This document shows, piece after piece, positions 43,432 through 55,800 of a DNA stretch of 64,000 nucleotides. Made by a program: the position numbers and the translations under genes. This stretch comes from Bacillus subtilis (GTDB lineage: Bacteria > Pseudomonadota > Alphaproteobacteria > Rhizobiales > Rhizobiaceae), in NCBI GenBank assembly GCA_021733665.1, contig JAHREI010000007.1:98070-162069 (forward strand), written 5' to 3'. The notes beneath the pieces are model-generated. The model worked only from the letters and a program-made list of their open reading frames with translations. It was not told the DNA's origin and made no database searches. Every line of letters begins with the position of its first letter. The stretch's first letter is position 1.

Positions 43432-44667
43432 TCAAAGATCATAGGCAATCGGCATATCAATGGAGCCGTCGAGGAACTTCTTCGGTCCTGCTGCTGACGG
43501 GCTGATATCGAAATCGAAGATTTCGGTCGGCAGCCACAGGGTGGCACAGGAGTTCGGAATATCCACCACGCCGGAGAAATGTCCCTGCACCGGAGCAGAC
43601 CCTAAGATCGAATAGGCCTGTGCACCGGAATAGCCGAATTTCTTCATATATTCGATGGCGTTGAGACAGGCCTGACGATAGGCGACATTGGCATCCAGAT
43701 AATGCTGGTTACCCTGTTCATCCACGGAAATACCCTGGAAGATCAGATAGTCTTTATAATTCGGCACCATCGGTGATGGTTTGAAGACCGGATTACGGAT
43801 ACCGTATTTTACCATGCCGTCTTTGATCAGATCGACTTTGATATGCAGCCAGCCGCCGGCCATTTCGATAGCACCACAGAAGGTGATTTCGCCGTCGCCC
43901 TGACTGAAGTGGAGGTCGCCCATGGAAAGGCCTGCACCGTCAACATAAACAGGGAAATAGATTTTTGAACCGCGTGACAGGTCTTTAATATCGCAGTTGC
44001 CGCCATGTTCGCGTGGCGGAACTGTGCGTGCGCCTTCCGCTGCAATCTTGTCGAAGGTTTCACCCTTCTTGATCGAACCGAGATGCGCGGTGCGGGCATG
44101 TGGTGGATTGGCCAGTGGCGGAACGCGGTTTGGTTCTGTTGCAATCAGACCGAGTTCGCGGGTGTTCCACATTTCCAGCATTTTACGGTCAGGCAGCGTA
44201 CCGATCAGACCCGGATGGATCATACCGGCAAAGCTGACGCCCGGAATATGGCGGGAGCGGGTGAACATGCCCTCATAATGCCAGATGGATTTCTGGGCGC
44301 TCGGGAAATGGTCGGTCAGAAAGCCGCCCCCATTGGTCTTGGAGAAGAAGCCGTTAAAACCCCATTCATGACCTTTAAGCGTACCTGCATCAAGAATATC
44401 GACGACGAGAAGATCGCCGGGCTTGGCACCTTTGACACCGATCGGGCCGGAGAGAAAATGCACCGTTGTCAGATCAACATCGCGGATATCTTCAGCGGAA
44501 TCATTGTTTTTGATGGCACCGCCGGTCCAGTCAACAGTCTCCACCAGAAAGTCATCGCCGGGATCAACCCAGACATTGATCGGAATATCCGGATGCCAGC
44601 GATTATGCAGGTTCTCATTTTCATAAGCAGACTGCGAAAGATCAACAGAAATCAGGGTTTCAGGCAT
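43432..44667 (-). CDS. fmdA: Formamidase (acetamidase/formamidase family)
   Basis: Hydrolyses formamide to formate and ammonia; 411 aa, the usual FmdA length. Family stretches HNRWHPDIPINVWVDPGDDFLVETVDWTGG, GHEWGFNGFF and GAGLSMGDLHFSQGDGEITFCGAIEM are present. The ATG at 44667 follows GAGGAGAGACC. It is a cytoplasmic nitrogen-scavenging enzyme, and the formate it makes could be oxidised by the Fds enzyme encoded earlier in the window. First gene of the fmdAB pair. Confidence 0.94.
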   Translation of the reverse strand: MPETLISVDLSQSAYENENLHNRWHPDIPINVWVDPGDDFLVETVDWTGGAIKNNDSAEDIRDVDLTTVHFLSGPIGVKGAKPGDLLVVDILDAGTLKGHEWGFNGFFSKTNGGGFLTDHFPSAQKSIWHYEGMFTRSRHIPGVSFAGMIHPGLIGTLPDRKMLEMWNTRELGLIATEPNRVPPLANPPHARTAHLGSIKKGETFDKIAAEGARTVPPREHGGNCDIKDLSRGSKIYFPVYVDGAGLSMGDLHFSQGDGEITFCGAIEMAGGWLHIKVDLIKDGMVKYGIRNPVFKPSPMVPNYKDYLIFQGISVDEQGNQHYLDANVAYRQACLNAIEYMKKFGYSGAQAYSILGSAPVQGHFSGVVDIPNSCATLWLPTEIFDFDISPSAAGPKKFLDGSIDMPIAYDL

Positions 44668-45048
44668 GGTCTCTCCTCTTTACACACGCTGTTCCCGTAC
44701 CGTTGATGGCCGGAAATGCGGTTATTGATGTGCGCCTGATAAGGAAAGCAAAAGGCCGGACTGTAATGTATATCTTTCTGGATTAATTCAGATAATGGAG
44801 CCAAAGCCTATGCTGAAATATCAGATGCAGGGAAAGCCTATTTTGTCAGTAAACTGATGTAAAGCAGGGGGGCATGAGACATTTTTACCTGTTGGTCTAA
44901 ACATCCGCTCTAAAAACGCCATGTTGGGCTGCAAATGGCGCTATCTGCGCTTCCGGTGCTCACGTACCACAAGGTACGCTCCGCTCCGGTTCTCGAAATC
45001 ACCATTTTCGCCGCAACCTGTCGCTTTTGGGTATAGACCCTCCGATAT
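44668..45048. other. Intergenic region upstream of fmdA
   Basis: Holds the fmdA promoter area and, from about 44920, a dispersed repeat. I looked for a sigma-54 -24/-12 promoter on the minus strand and found none with correct spacing. Confidence 0.4.
44920..45020. repeat. Dispersed structured repeat, copy 2
   Basis: Matches copy 1 (38577-38674) in the blocks TTCCGGTGCTCA, CTCCGCTCCGGTTCTCGAAA and CACCATTTTC. Its central hairpin CGTACC-ACAA-GGTACG differs in sequence from copy 1 but keeps the pairing, as do the outer arms. It lies in a spacer between fmdA and the M14 peptidase gene. Confidence 0.75.
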
Positions 45049-45086
45049 AAAAATCCCGCCGCTTTTGTTAAAAGAGCGGGATTTTT
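45049..45086 (-). terminator. Terminator after the M14 peptidase operon
   Basis: Stem AAAAATCCCGC / GCGGGATTTTT with an inner CTTTT/AAAAG helix, followed by a T run on the minus strand, two bases past the stop codon. Confidence 0.9.
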
Positions 45087-45088
45087 AT

Positions 45089-46834
45089 TCAGGCAATGTG
45101 CCATTTTGCGGATAATTTTTGCAGCGCCTCATAGGCCGAGAGCACTGTTTCCATCTGCGCGGTATGCCCGCGGATGAAATCATCACCGTAAATGGTTTCG
45201 TCCGGATATTCGGTGATCAATGTCAGCGGCACGGTATGGCGGTCATCAACGCCGATCAGGCAAGGGAAGCCGTTGATGATGCGGAAGCCGGTTTCGCCTG
45301 CATGTTTTTCAAACAAAGCAATCTGTGCATTGTTGTAATCCACCAGACCATCAATAGCCGAGAGATGACGGGTGACATGATCAACCAGTTCTTCGGATTG
45401 CTGCGCCCAGTCGGTGTGGTGACGGACGATAAGGAAGAAGCCTTTCGGCAATGTCCACATACCAAAGCCGCGCGGCACATAGCCGGAAAGCGGACGTGTC
45501 CATTCATGGGACGGGTAGCCGTGCAAATTCACATGCAGCTTGGCGCCGGTCAGCGCTTCAGCCTGCGTGCGGATGGCTTTTTCCCAGAGTTTCTCACCGC
45601 TTCGATATTCGAGGTCATCACCCATAGCGGTGTAACGTGCCGCATGGTGCATATGTTTCGGATTATCAGCGCAGAGACGACGATGCAGTTCATAGCCGTC
45701 AGGATTTTCCTGCGGAGAAATGGTGAAATGCGCCCCTTTACGGGACTTCAGCTCATGGGCCGCACGCAAAGCACCGACCACACCGGTGGTTTCATTAGCA
45801 TGCTGACCGCCGCTGATAATCATCGGCTCATCTGTGCCTTTGATATAGCGACCAAGAACGCTGCGGCCGGAACGGGATTGGGCGCTGAATGCTTTACCGC
45901 CGATATGCTCCAGCTCCTGTGCAATTTGTGCTGCAAAAAGCGGTGCTTGTGCTGTGGCAAGCGTCTGGCTTTCACCGGTGCTGTCCTGTGTGGACAGAGC
46001 GCGGTTACTGATGCGGATTGAAGGTGCTGCATCAGCATAGGTGATTTCCGGTACGATCTGCCCCGGTTGCAAGCCACGGTCACCGAGCGGACGACCGGAT
46101 TTCTTTTGAAACACTTCCAGCAGTGAGAAATAGAAATCTTCGTGCAGCGCTTCTGTCAGACTGAGCACTTCTTCCGCATAAGCCAGCTTTTGGTCTTTGA
46201 CGGGCAGGGATACAGCAATATTCAGTTCTTCAAAATAAGGCTCTGTATTGCCCCATGCATGATTGGCAACAGCGGTAATACCGGCATGGAACAGCTGTTC
46301 AAAATCTGTCTCAAATCGCTCGGATGTGGTTGTGCCCTGATGGGTGACTTGCAGCCAGCCGGTCGGCGACAATAGTGTTTCACCAATCGCATCCTTATGG
46401 GTGCGGTTTGGTGCGAAAACCGCGTGCTGCGTAACGGTGCCGTTTTTATCCGTCAGGCTCACCTGATAGATAAAGTCCTGTTTGCCCGATGGCTTGAACT
46501 CAACTGTCGCATCGCCGGTCAGCTTGGTGAGCGGATAGGTTTCTAGCAAAAAGCGGTTTGGTGCGCAGGCTTCATGGGCAGGATAGGCAATGCTGATCTG
46601 TGTGAGATTGCTGCAATCCACATCTTCAAGAAAGAAATGCACCAGCGGCTTATAGACACTATGTAATTTGGCTGTAATGCCAAGTACCTGCAATTTTGCT
46701 TCCGCAGCCTTGCGACTTTGCAAATCATCGAACAGCCATGCCTCAACCGTTGCGCCTTTCATTGACGCATCGGAGAAACGGGAAACCAGCTTGTCGAGGC
46801 TGCGCTCAAAGCTTTTTTCAAAGATCATGCTCAT
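45089..46834 (-). CDS. M14-family zinc peptidase with a large N-terminal domain
   Basis: A 581-residue metallopeptidase. The zinc motif H345-A-N-E348 lies in GGQHANETTG, the third ligand probably in HVNLHGYPSHEW, and a likely catalytic glutamate in ITEYPDE. The first 300 residues form a separate domain I do not recognise. No signal peptide is seen, so it should act in the cytoplasm. Its start overlaps the stop of the DppC-type permease by four bases, tying it to the importer. Cleavage of imported peptides or C-terminal amides is likely; exact specificity cannot be told. Confidence 0.82.
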   Translation of the reverse strand: MSMIFEKSFERSLDKLVSRFSDASMKGATVEAWLFDDLQSRKAAEAKLQVLGITAKLHSVYKPLVHFFLEDVDCSNLTQISIAYPAHEACAPNRFLLETYPLTKLTGDATVEFKPSGKQDFIYQVSLTDKNGTVTQHAVFAPNRTHKDAIGETLLSPTGWLQVTHQGTTTSERFETDFEQLFHAGITAVANHAWGNTEPYFEELNIAVSLPVKDQKLAYAEEVLSLTEALHEDFYFSLLEVFQKKSGRPLGDRGLQPGQIVPEITYADAAPSIRISNRALSTQDSTGESQTLATAQAPLFAAQIAQELEHIGGKAFSAQSRSGRSVLGRYIKGTDEPMIISGGQHANETTGVVGALRAAHELKSRKGAHFTISPQENPDGYELHRRLCADNPKHMHHAARYTAMGDDLEYRSGEKLWEKAIRTQAEALTGAKLHVNLHGYPSHEWTRPLSGYVPRGFGMWTLPKGFFLIVRHHTDWAQQSEELVDHVTRHLSAIDGLVDYNNAQIALFEKHAGETGFRIINGFPCLIGVDDRHTVPLTLITEYPDETIYGDDFIRGHTAQMETVLSAYEALQKLSAKWHIA

Positions 46835-47688
46835 CGTGATGTTCTCCCTGTCGGATCAAGGCTGTCACGCAGCCAGTCACCCAGAAGATTAAGACCAAGA
46901 ACTGTCAGCAAAATTGCTAATCCCGGGAAAACACTGACCCACCATGCGGTTTGCAGGTAAGTACGGCCATCGGCAAGCATACCGCCCCAGCTCGGAATCG
47001 TCGGATCAACACCAAGCCCCAAGAACGTCAGGCTGGATTCCAGCAGAATATTATTGGCAACATTCAGCGTCATCAGCACGATCACCGGACCAAGCAGGTT
47101 CGGCAGCAGGTGCTGGAAAATAATGCGCCAGTCTTTGACACCAATTGCACGGGCGGAGAGGATGAATTCACGCTCACGCAAAGCCAGCACCGAACCGCGT
47201 ACCAGACGGGCATATTGCACCCATTGGGAAACGATCAGCAGAATGATGGTGTTCATCAGCCCGCCGCCGACAATGGCGATAAAGGTAATGGCCAGCAGGA
47301 TGAATGGCAGTGCTAGCTGCACATCGGCAAAACGCATCACCACCATGTCCCAGAAGCCGCGATAGTAACCGGCAATCAGACCCATGATAACGCCGACAAC
47401 CACGGCACCGGCAACGGAGACAAAGCCGACCAGCAGCGAAATTTTACCGCCGGTGACTACGCGTGCCAGCACATCGCGGCCAAGCGGGTCGGTGCCGAAA
47501 ATATGGGACATATTGGTGAATGGCGGCGTAAGACGCGCCATCAGATCGATCTTGTCCGCACCGCCGGGAAACAACAGGCCGGAGAACAATACGGCAAGAC
47601 AGATAATAGCTGTCAGGCCGACGCCGAGAATGAATTCAAGGCTGAACAGGCGGGAGAACAGCAGGGAAGAGGAAGTTTTCGCGGCCAT
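46831..47688 (-). CDS. Peptide ABC transporter permease (DppC type), second importer
   Basis: Inner-membrane permease of 285 aa. The DppC signature is IFGTDPLGRDVLARVVTGGKIS; the docking loop is EFILSARAIGVKDWRI, and LGLGVDPTIPSWGGMLADGRTYL follows. It pairs with the permease encoded three bases upstream. Confidence 0.92.
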   Translation of the reverse strand: MAAKTSSSLLFSRLFSLEFILGVGLTAIICLAVLFSGLLFPGGADKIDLMARLTPPFTNMSHIFGTDPLGRDVLARVVTGGKISLLVGFVSVAGAVVVGVIMGLIAGYYRGFWDMVVMRFADVQLALPFILLAITFIAIVGGGLMNTIILLIVSQWVQYARLVRGSVLALREREFILSARAIGVKDWRIIFQHLLPNLLGPVIVLMTLNVANNILLESSLTFLGLGVDPTIPSWGGMLADGRTYLQTAWWVSVFPGLAILLTVLGLNLLGDWLRDSLDPTGRTSR

Positions 47689-47691
47689 TTT

Positions 47692-48615
47692 CTACTCCGT
47701 CCGGATACGCGGATCGACAAGACCATAGGCAATATCGACCAGAAGATTGACACCGATAATCATGAGCGACAGCACGGTGATACTTGCCTGCAGAACCGGA
47801 TAGTCACGACCGGAAACCGCATCGAAAGCCAGTGTGCCCATGCCGGGCCAGTTGAACACGCGTTCAACGACCACAATACCGCCGAGCAACCCACCGAATT
47901 GCAGACCGAAATAGGTGATCAGCGGAATGGCGCAATTGCGCAGTGCATGTTTGTACAGCACTTTGTTTTCGCTGAGACCCTTGGCGCGTGCTACCATAAT
48001 ATACTGTGACTGCAGGGTTTCCAGCATGGAGGTGCGCACCAGACGCACATTGGTGGCGGTGAGGATAATCCCCATTGTCACAGCGGGCATGATGAAGCTG
48101 GCAAAACCATCCATACCACTTGGCGGCAGCCATTGCAGGCCGACAGCAAACAGCAGTACCAGCATGGTTGCGAGCCAGAAATTGGGGAAGGACAGACCGA
48201 CGAGCGAGAGGATACGGATCAGCTGATCTGCCCATTTGCCACGCGATACTGCTGCTTTAATACCGAGCGGGATCGAGATGATAATCGATACGGCCATGGA
48301 TGCAAAAGCCAGCAGCAAAGTGGCAGGCAGGGCATCCTTGATCAGCAGGGAAACCGGCGTGCCGCCAAGGAAGCTGCGTCCGAAATCCAGCGTGAACAGG
48401 CCTTTGATGAAATTCATATATTGCACGATGAAAGGCTGGTTCAGACCCAGACCTTCACGGATGCGCTCCAGATCGGCCTCGGTAACGCTGCCTGCACCTT
48501 GAGTGAGCATCAGCGCCGGATCACCGGTCATACGGATTGCGAAAGCGACGGTCAAAGTCACGACAATGACGACAAAGATCGCCTGTAAAATTCGTTTGAT
48601 CAGAAACCCGGCCAA
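47692..48615 (-). CDS. Peptide ABC transporter permease (DppB type), second importer
   Basis: Permease of 307 aa with the DppB start MAGFLIKRILQAIFVVIVVTLTVAFAIRMTGDPA and docking loop QYIMVARAKGLSENKVL. About six helices. Encoded after the binding-protein gene, with a strong hairpin in the gap. Confidence 0.92.
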   Translation of the reverse strand: MAGFLIKRILQAIFVVIVVTLTVAFAIRMTGDPALMLTQGAGSVTEADLERIREGLGLNQPFIVQYMNFIKGLFTLDFGRSFLGGTPVSLLIKDALPATLLLAFASMAVSIIISIPLGIKAAVSRGKWADQLIRILSLVGLSFPNFWLATMLVLLFAVGLQWLPPSGMDGFASFIMPAVTMGIILTATNVRLVRTSMLETLQSQYIMVARAKGLSENKVLYKHALRNCAIPLITYFGLQFGGLLGGIVVVERVFNWPGMGTLAFDAVSGRDYPVLQASITVLSLMIIGVNLLVDIAYGLVDPRIRTE

Positions 48616-48645
48616 AATTCTTATCCTCTATAAGATCAAGGAAAT

Positions 48646-48674
48646 ACCGCGCCGGTATAAATGACCGGCGCGGT
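48646..48674 (-). repeat. mRNA hairpin between binding-protein and permease genes, second importer
   Basis: Perfect 11-bp inverted repeat ACCGCGCCGGT / ACCGGCGCGGT with a seven-base loop. It lies ten bases past the binding-protein stop and probably stabilises that message. Confidence 0.7.
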
Positions 48675-48684
48675 TATTATTGTA

Positions 48685-50217
48685 TTAGTCAACGCTGACT
48701 TCGGTGAGGCGCAGACGACTGTCTGGCGCCGGTACGAAATCTTTCACGCGCTTGTTGATGCCGTAAATCGCTTTGAGATTGTAAAGAGGCATTTCCAATG
48801 CACGGTCGGCAGCGTAATTTGCGATTTCCTTGAGGATGACTTCACGCTTGGCACGATCTGTAATGGCGCGCTGGGATTCCAGCAGCTCATTCATTTTCGC
48901 ATCATTGTCATACGGGTTCCATTTTTCACCGGCGTGATACATGGAGTAAGCGGTATTATCGTAATCGAATGTCCAGCCGCCCCATGACTGCTGGAACATC
49001 GCGCCGGTTTTACCCTGCGGAATGATGTCGTTCAGCAATACGTTGGTTTCATATGGCTTGATCGTCGCATTGATGCCGATGATCTGCAGATAGCTGGAAA
49101 CAGCCTGTACAACTTCGTTGAACGTTGCATCATTACCGCGAATATCGATCTGTACGGCTGCACCCGGTTTTACACCGGCTTCAGCGAGAAGCTTCTTCGC
49201 GCCTTCCGGATCATATGGCAGCGGCTTCATGGCTGCATCATAACCGAAGGAGAGGGCACCCTGAAGGCTGGCAATCGGCTCAGCCTGACCACCGAGAATG
49301 GACTTGATGATGGTGTCGCGGTCAACGCCAAGGATCAGCGCCTTACGCACGCGTTCATCAGCGGTAATACCGTCGCGGGTATTATAACGCAGGGAATAAA
49401 CGGTCGGACCGGCAGTGGTAACAATCGCCAGATTAGGATCAGCTTCAATAGTCGGGATCATACCGATCGGAATTGTCGGCGGGATTACCAGATCAACGCG
49501 ACCTGCCTGCAATTCAGCAACAGCTGTCGACGGTTCGGTGATGAAACGATATTCAAGTTCAGAGAGCTTTGGTGCGCCGCCCCAATGGTCAGCAAAAGCT
49601 TCCATCTGGATGCCGACTTTTGGCTTGTAGCTAGTCACTTTGAACGGACCGGTACCGACAGGATTGGCGTTGAAGAAATCATCGCCTTTTTCCTGAATAT
49701 ATTTTGGCGGCACAATCATCGCGCCGTAACCGGCGAGCTTGGTCATCAGAACCGGATCAGTGTCCTTCAGGTGGAAATCGACTGTCTTGTCGTCGATAAC
49801 TTCGATTTTTTCAATTGCTACATAGTTGGAACGCTGCGGGCCTTTGGCACCTTCATCACCGAGCAGACGCTCAAAGGTGAATTTGACAGCTTCCGCATTG
49901 AAAGGCTCGCCATTGTGGAATTTTACATTCTCACGCAGGTTGAAGCGGATACGCTTGCCTTCGTCCAGCTCTTCCCATGAGGTTGCGAGCGCCGGTACGA
50001 TTTTCAGGTCAGGACCGCGATAGACCAGACCGTCATAAATATTGGTGGCAACAGATGCCCAATTGACCAGAAATGTGTCAATTGGGTCCCAGCTGCCCGG
50101 ATCCTGCGGTGAGGATACAGTCATTTTACCGGCTGCGAATGCCGGTGCGGATGACAGGGCAACAGCAGACAATGCTGTGCCGACAGTCAGCGCTGTAAGG
50201 AATGCTTTAAGCTTCAT
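48685..50217 (-). CDS. Peptide ABC transporter substrate-binding protein, second importer
   Basis: SBP_bac_5 family protein, 510 aa, with a classic signal peptide ending SAPAFAAG and no lipobox. The family signature lies at SWEELDEGKRIRFNLRENVKFHNGE. GGGGAG lies eight bases before the ATG. It is the periplasmic receptor for the permeases downstream. Ligand is unknown; the M14 peptidase and the nearby 5-oxoprolinase suggest peptides or pyroglutamyl compounds. Confidence 0.92.
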   Translation of the reverse strand: MKLKAFLTALTVGTALSAVALSSAPAFAAGKMTVSSPQDPGSWDPIDTFLVNWASVATNIYDGLVYRGPDLKIVPALATSWEELDEGKRIRFNLRENVKFHNGEPFNAEAVKFTFERLLGDEGAKGPQRSNYVAIEKIEVIDDKTVDFHLKDTDPVLMTKLAGYGAMIVPPKYIQEKGDDFFNANPVGTGPFKVTSYKPKVGIQMEAFADHWGGAPKLSELEYRFITEPSTAVAELQAGRVDLVIPPTIPIGMIPTIEADPNLAIVTTAGPTVYSLRYNTRDGITADERVRKALILGVDRDTIIKSILGGQAEPIASLQGALSFGYDAAMKPLPYDPEGAKKLLAEAGVKPGAAVQIDIRGNDATFNEVVQAVSSYLQIIGINATIKPYETNVLLNDIIPQGKTGAMFQQSWGGWTFDYDNTAYSMYHAGEKWNPYDNDAKMNELLESQRAITDRAKREVILKEIANYAADRALEMPLYNLKAIYGINKRVKDFVPAPDSRLRLTEVSVD

Positions 50218-50261
50218 AATCTCGACTCCCCTTTTGTAAACAATGAAACAGATATTCGGTT

Positions 50262-52121
<1,860 letters not shown>

Positions 52122-52123
52122 CC

Positions 52124-52720
52124 TTATAGTGTAATGGCAGAACGGGCTGCCTGATTAAATGCACCCGACATAAAGCGCAGCAGTGCCGCGACTTCCGACA
52201 GGGTTTCTTCCGACGGGCGGGCATTGGCTGTGGAATCCACGAGTAGACGCTCACGGATTTGCGCATAACGCGCACAGGCTTCAGCGCCTTTATCGGTAAT
52301 ACGGACGGTCTTTTCTTTTGCAGCCTTGCCGGTGGTCAGCAAACCGGCATTTTCCAGCTTGCGCAGGGCATAGGTCGCAATATGTGTGTCTTCAATATCC
52401 AGAACCAGACAAATATCGGCAAGCTTCTTTTCACGTCCGCGATGGCGGATTGAATGCAGGATCAGAATTTCAATCGGGGAGAGACCCGGCAGTCCTGCGG
52501 CAGCCATGCAGCGTACCATCCAGCGGGAGAATGCATGGGACGCGAGAATCAAACCATATTCAACTTCAGATAAAGCGGTGGAGCCGCCTTCAGCCAGATG
52601 TGCGGAAGAGACAATAGGGCCGATGGACGGAACAGGGCGCAAATGCTTGGGCAAGCTGACTTCGGCCATTGACGGCTCATCATTATGCTCTGCCTTTAGC
52701 GGCGATTTTTTGCTGCTCAT
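52124..52720 (-). CDS. MarR-type winged-helix regulator
   Basis: Regulator of 198 aa. A roughly 50-residue polar N-terminus precedes a winged-helix domain ([48 protein letters not shown]) of the predicted MarR family. GGGAG precedes the ATG at 52720. It is the first gene of the second importer operon and is divergent from the 5-oxoprolinase gene. A palindrome lies in the 125-base spacer, so it is a strong candidate for controlling both directions. Confidence 0.85.
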   Translation of the reverse strand: MSSKKSPLKAEHNDEPSMAEVSLPKHLRPVPSIGPIVSSAHLAEGGSTALSEVEYGLILASHAFSRWMVRCMAAAGLPGLSPIEILILHSIRHRGREKKLADICLVLDIEDTHIATYALRKLENAGLLTTGKAAKEKTVRITDKGAEACARYAQIRERLLVDSTANARPSEETLSEVAALLRFMSGAFNQAARSAITL

Positions 52721-52761
52721 ATTGCCAGTCTCCCAATCCTGTGTATTTTATGTCACCATCT

Positions 52762-52780
52762 TATCGACATTTTGTCAATA
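52762..52780. promoter_or_regulatory. Candidate operator in the MarR/5-oxoprolinase spacer
   Basis: Inverted repeat TATCGACA-TTT-TGTCAATA, eight bases per arm with one mismatch, centred between the divergent starts. Size and symmetry fit a MarR-type dimer site. Confidence 0.55.
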
Positions 52781-52845
52781 AAATGAAACTATGTTTTCCA
52801 ATAAACATTCCGCGTAACGGCATAAATTTTGTGAGGGAGCCGAAA

Positions 52846-55800
52846 ATGAGCGCAGCGACACAAGACATTTCGGGGGCTTGGGACTTCTGGATTGATCGTG
52901 GCGGCACATTTACGGATGTTATTGGCCGAGACCCGCAGGGCATGCTCCATGCCCGCAAAGTACTGTCCGAGAATCCTTCTGCCTATAAGGATGCGGCTGT
53001 TCAGGGTATCCGCCTGCATCTGGGGCTTGAAACCGGTGAACCGGTTCCGACCGGTGCGATCGGTGAAGTGCGTATGGGCACAACCGTTGCCACCAATGCG
53101 CTGCTGGAGCGCAAGGGCGAAAAGCTGGCGCTGGTGACCACCAAGGGTTTCCGTGATGCGCTGCGTATCGGCTATCAGGAACGCAAGAATATTTTCGCGA
53201 CTGAAATCATTAAGCCGGAAGCGCTTTATGACCGCGTTGTCGAGATTGATGAGCGCGTTTTGGCCGATGGCAGCACTGAGGTGCCGCTCGATCTGGCTCA
53301 GGCAGAAGCTGCGCTGCATGCCCTGAAAGCTGAAGGCTATAATGCCGTCGCTATCGTCTTCATGCACGCCTATAAATTCCCTGCTCATGAAGCTGCTGTG
53401 GCCAAAATTGCCCGTGATATCGGTATTGAGCAAGTGTCTGTCAGCCATGAAGTTTCGCCGCTGATCAAGTTGGTTGGCCGTGGTGATACGACTGTTGTTG
53501 ATGCTTATTTGTCGCCGGTTTTGCGCCGTTATGTGGCGCAGGTTTCCCGTGAGTTGGACGTAGAACGCACCGGTGCGCGCGTGATGTTCATGATGTCTTC
53601 CGGCGGTCTGACGGCTGCGGATATGTTTCAGGGGAAAGACGCTATTCTCTCCGGCCCTGCCGGTGGTGTGGTTGGTCTGGCACGTACCGGTGAAACAGCC
53701 GGTTTCGGTCAGGTTATCGGCTTTGATATGGGCGGTACATCGACAGATGTGGCGCATTTTGACGGCGAATATGAACGCGCTTTTGAGACCGAAGTGGCTG
53801 GTGTGCGTGTTCGCGCGCCGATGATGCTGATCCATACGGTTGCTGCCGGTGGCGGTTCCATTCTGCATTTTGATGCAGGGCGTTTCCGCGTTGGTCCTGA
53901 TTCCGCGGGTGCCAATCCTGGGCCTGCCTGTTACCGCAATGGCGGCCCGCTGGCTGTGACAGATGCCAATGTGATGCTTGGCAAACTGATTCCGGATTAT
54001 TTCCCTTCGATTTTCGGGCCAAAGCAGAATCAGCCGCTGGATGTGGAGCGTGTTCGTGCGCTGTTTACGCAGATGGCTGTTGAGATCGGCGATGACCGCT
54101 CACCGGAAAGCGTGGCAGATGGTTTTATCCGTATTGCTGTCGCCAATATGGTTGAAGCGATCAAGAAAATCTCCGTACAGCGCGGTTATGATGTGACCCG
54201 TTATGCACTCAGCTGCTTTGGCGGTGCCGGTGGTCAGCATGCCTGTCTGGTAGCTGATGCGCTGGGCATGAAGAATATTCTGCTGCATCCGATGTCCGGT
54301 CTGCTGTCCGCTTATGGCATGGGCTTGGCAGATATCCGCGCGACGCGCCAAAAAGCACTGGGTGTTGATCTTGATGCGGATGCACCTGCAGAATTGCAGC
54401 GACTTGGTGCAGAGCTGGCCACTGAGTGTGTGGCTGAACTTACTGCTCAGGGCGTGGAAGAGCAGGTTATTACCAAGCATCTGCGTGCGCATATCCGTTA
54501 TGCGGGCACCGATACTGTGCTTTCCGTTGAGGCAACTTATCCGGCTGTTGATGCGGCGCAGCGTTTGCGTGCTGAATTTGAAGCTGCGCATAAGCGTCGT
54601 TTTGGTTTCATTGCTGAAAATAAAGCGCTGGTTATTGATGCTGTTGAACTGGAAACCGTCGGTGGTGGTGCCGGTGAGGGCGAAGCAGCAGGCAATATTG
54701 GTGAAGCAACTGAAGCGCAGGCTGACCGTCAGACACGGTTCTATTCGCAAGGTGCGTTCCATGATGCCGCTGTTGTGGTGCGTGAAACCATGCAGCGCGG
54801 CCAGACCGTAACCGGCCCTGCGATCATTATTGAGAAAAATCAGACCATTATCATTGAAGATGGCTGGCAGGCACGCCTGACAGAGCATGATCATGTGGTA
54901 CTGACCCGCATCAAGGCGCTGCCAAAACGCGTAGCAATCGGCACAGAAGCTGATCCGGTGATGCTGGAGATTTTCAACAATCTGTTCATGTCGATTGCGG
55001 AACAGATGGGCGTGACTTTGCAGAACACCGCCTATTCGGTGAATATTAAAGAGCGCCTTGATTTCTCCTGCGCGGTCTTTGATGCGACAGGCAATCTGGT
55101 TGCCAATGCGCCGCATATGCCGGTGCATCTGGGGTCGATGGATGCCTCTGTTGCCACCGCCATTCGTGAAAATCCGGTGATTAAACCGGGCGATGTTTTC
55201 CTGATTAATGCGCCTTATAATGGCGGTACGCATTTACCGGATCTGACCGTGTGTACGCCGGTCTTTGATGATGAACAGACCGAAATCCGCTTCTGGGTTG
55301 CCAGCCGTGGTCACCATGCCGATATCGGCGGTATTGCACCGGGCTCGATGTCGCCGCTGGCGGTGAATATTGAACAGGAAGGCGTCTATATCGACAATTT
55401 CAAACTGGTCGATCAGGGGCAGTTCCGCGAAGAAGCACTGGGTGATCTGCTCAATGGTGCCAAATATCCGGTGCGTAACCTCACGCAGAACGTCAACGAT
55501 CTGAAAGCTCAAATTGCCGCCAATGAAAAAGGCGTCGCAGAACTGCGCAAAATGATAGTGCACTTCGGTGAAGACGTGGTGAAAGCCTATATGGGGCATG
55601 TGCAGGATAATGCTGCCGAAAGCGTGCGCCGTGTACTGGATCAATTGCCGGATGGTCAGTTTACTTATGAGCTTGATCAGGGCAGCAAGATTGAAGTGAA
55701 AGTGACGATTGACCGTGTGAAGCGTGAAGCGACGGTTGATTTCACCGGTACGTCTGAACAGCGTCTGGATAATTTCAACGCCCCGCAGCCTGTAACCCGT

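Noticed and set aside
44668..44880. Sigma-54 promoter for fmdA
   Set aside because: GG and GC dinucleotides occur but not with the ten-base separation required.
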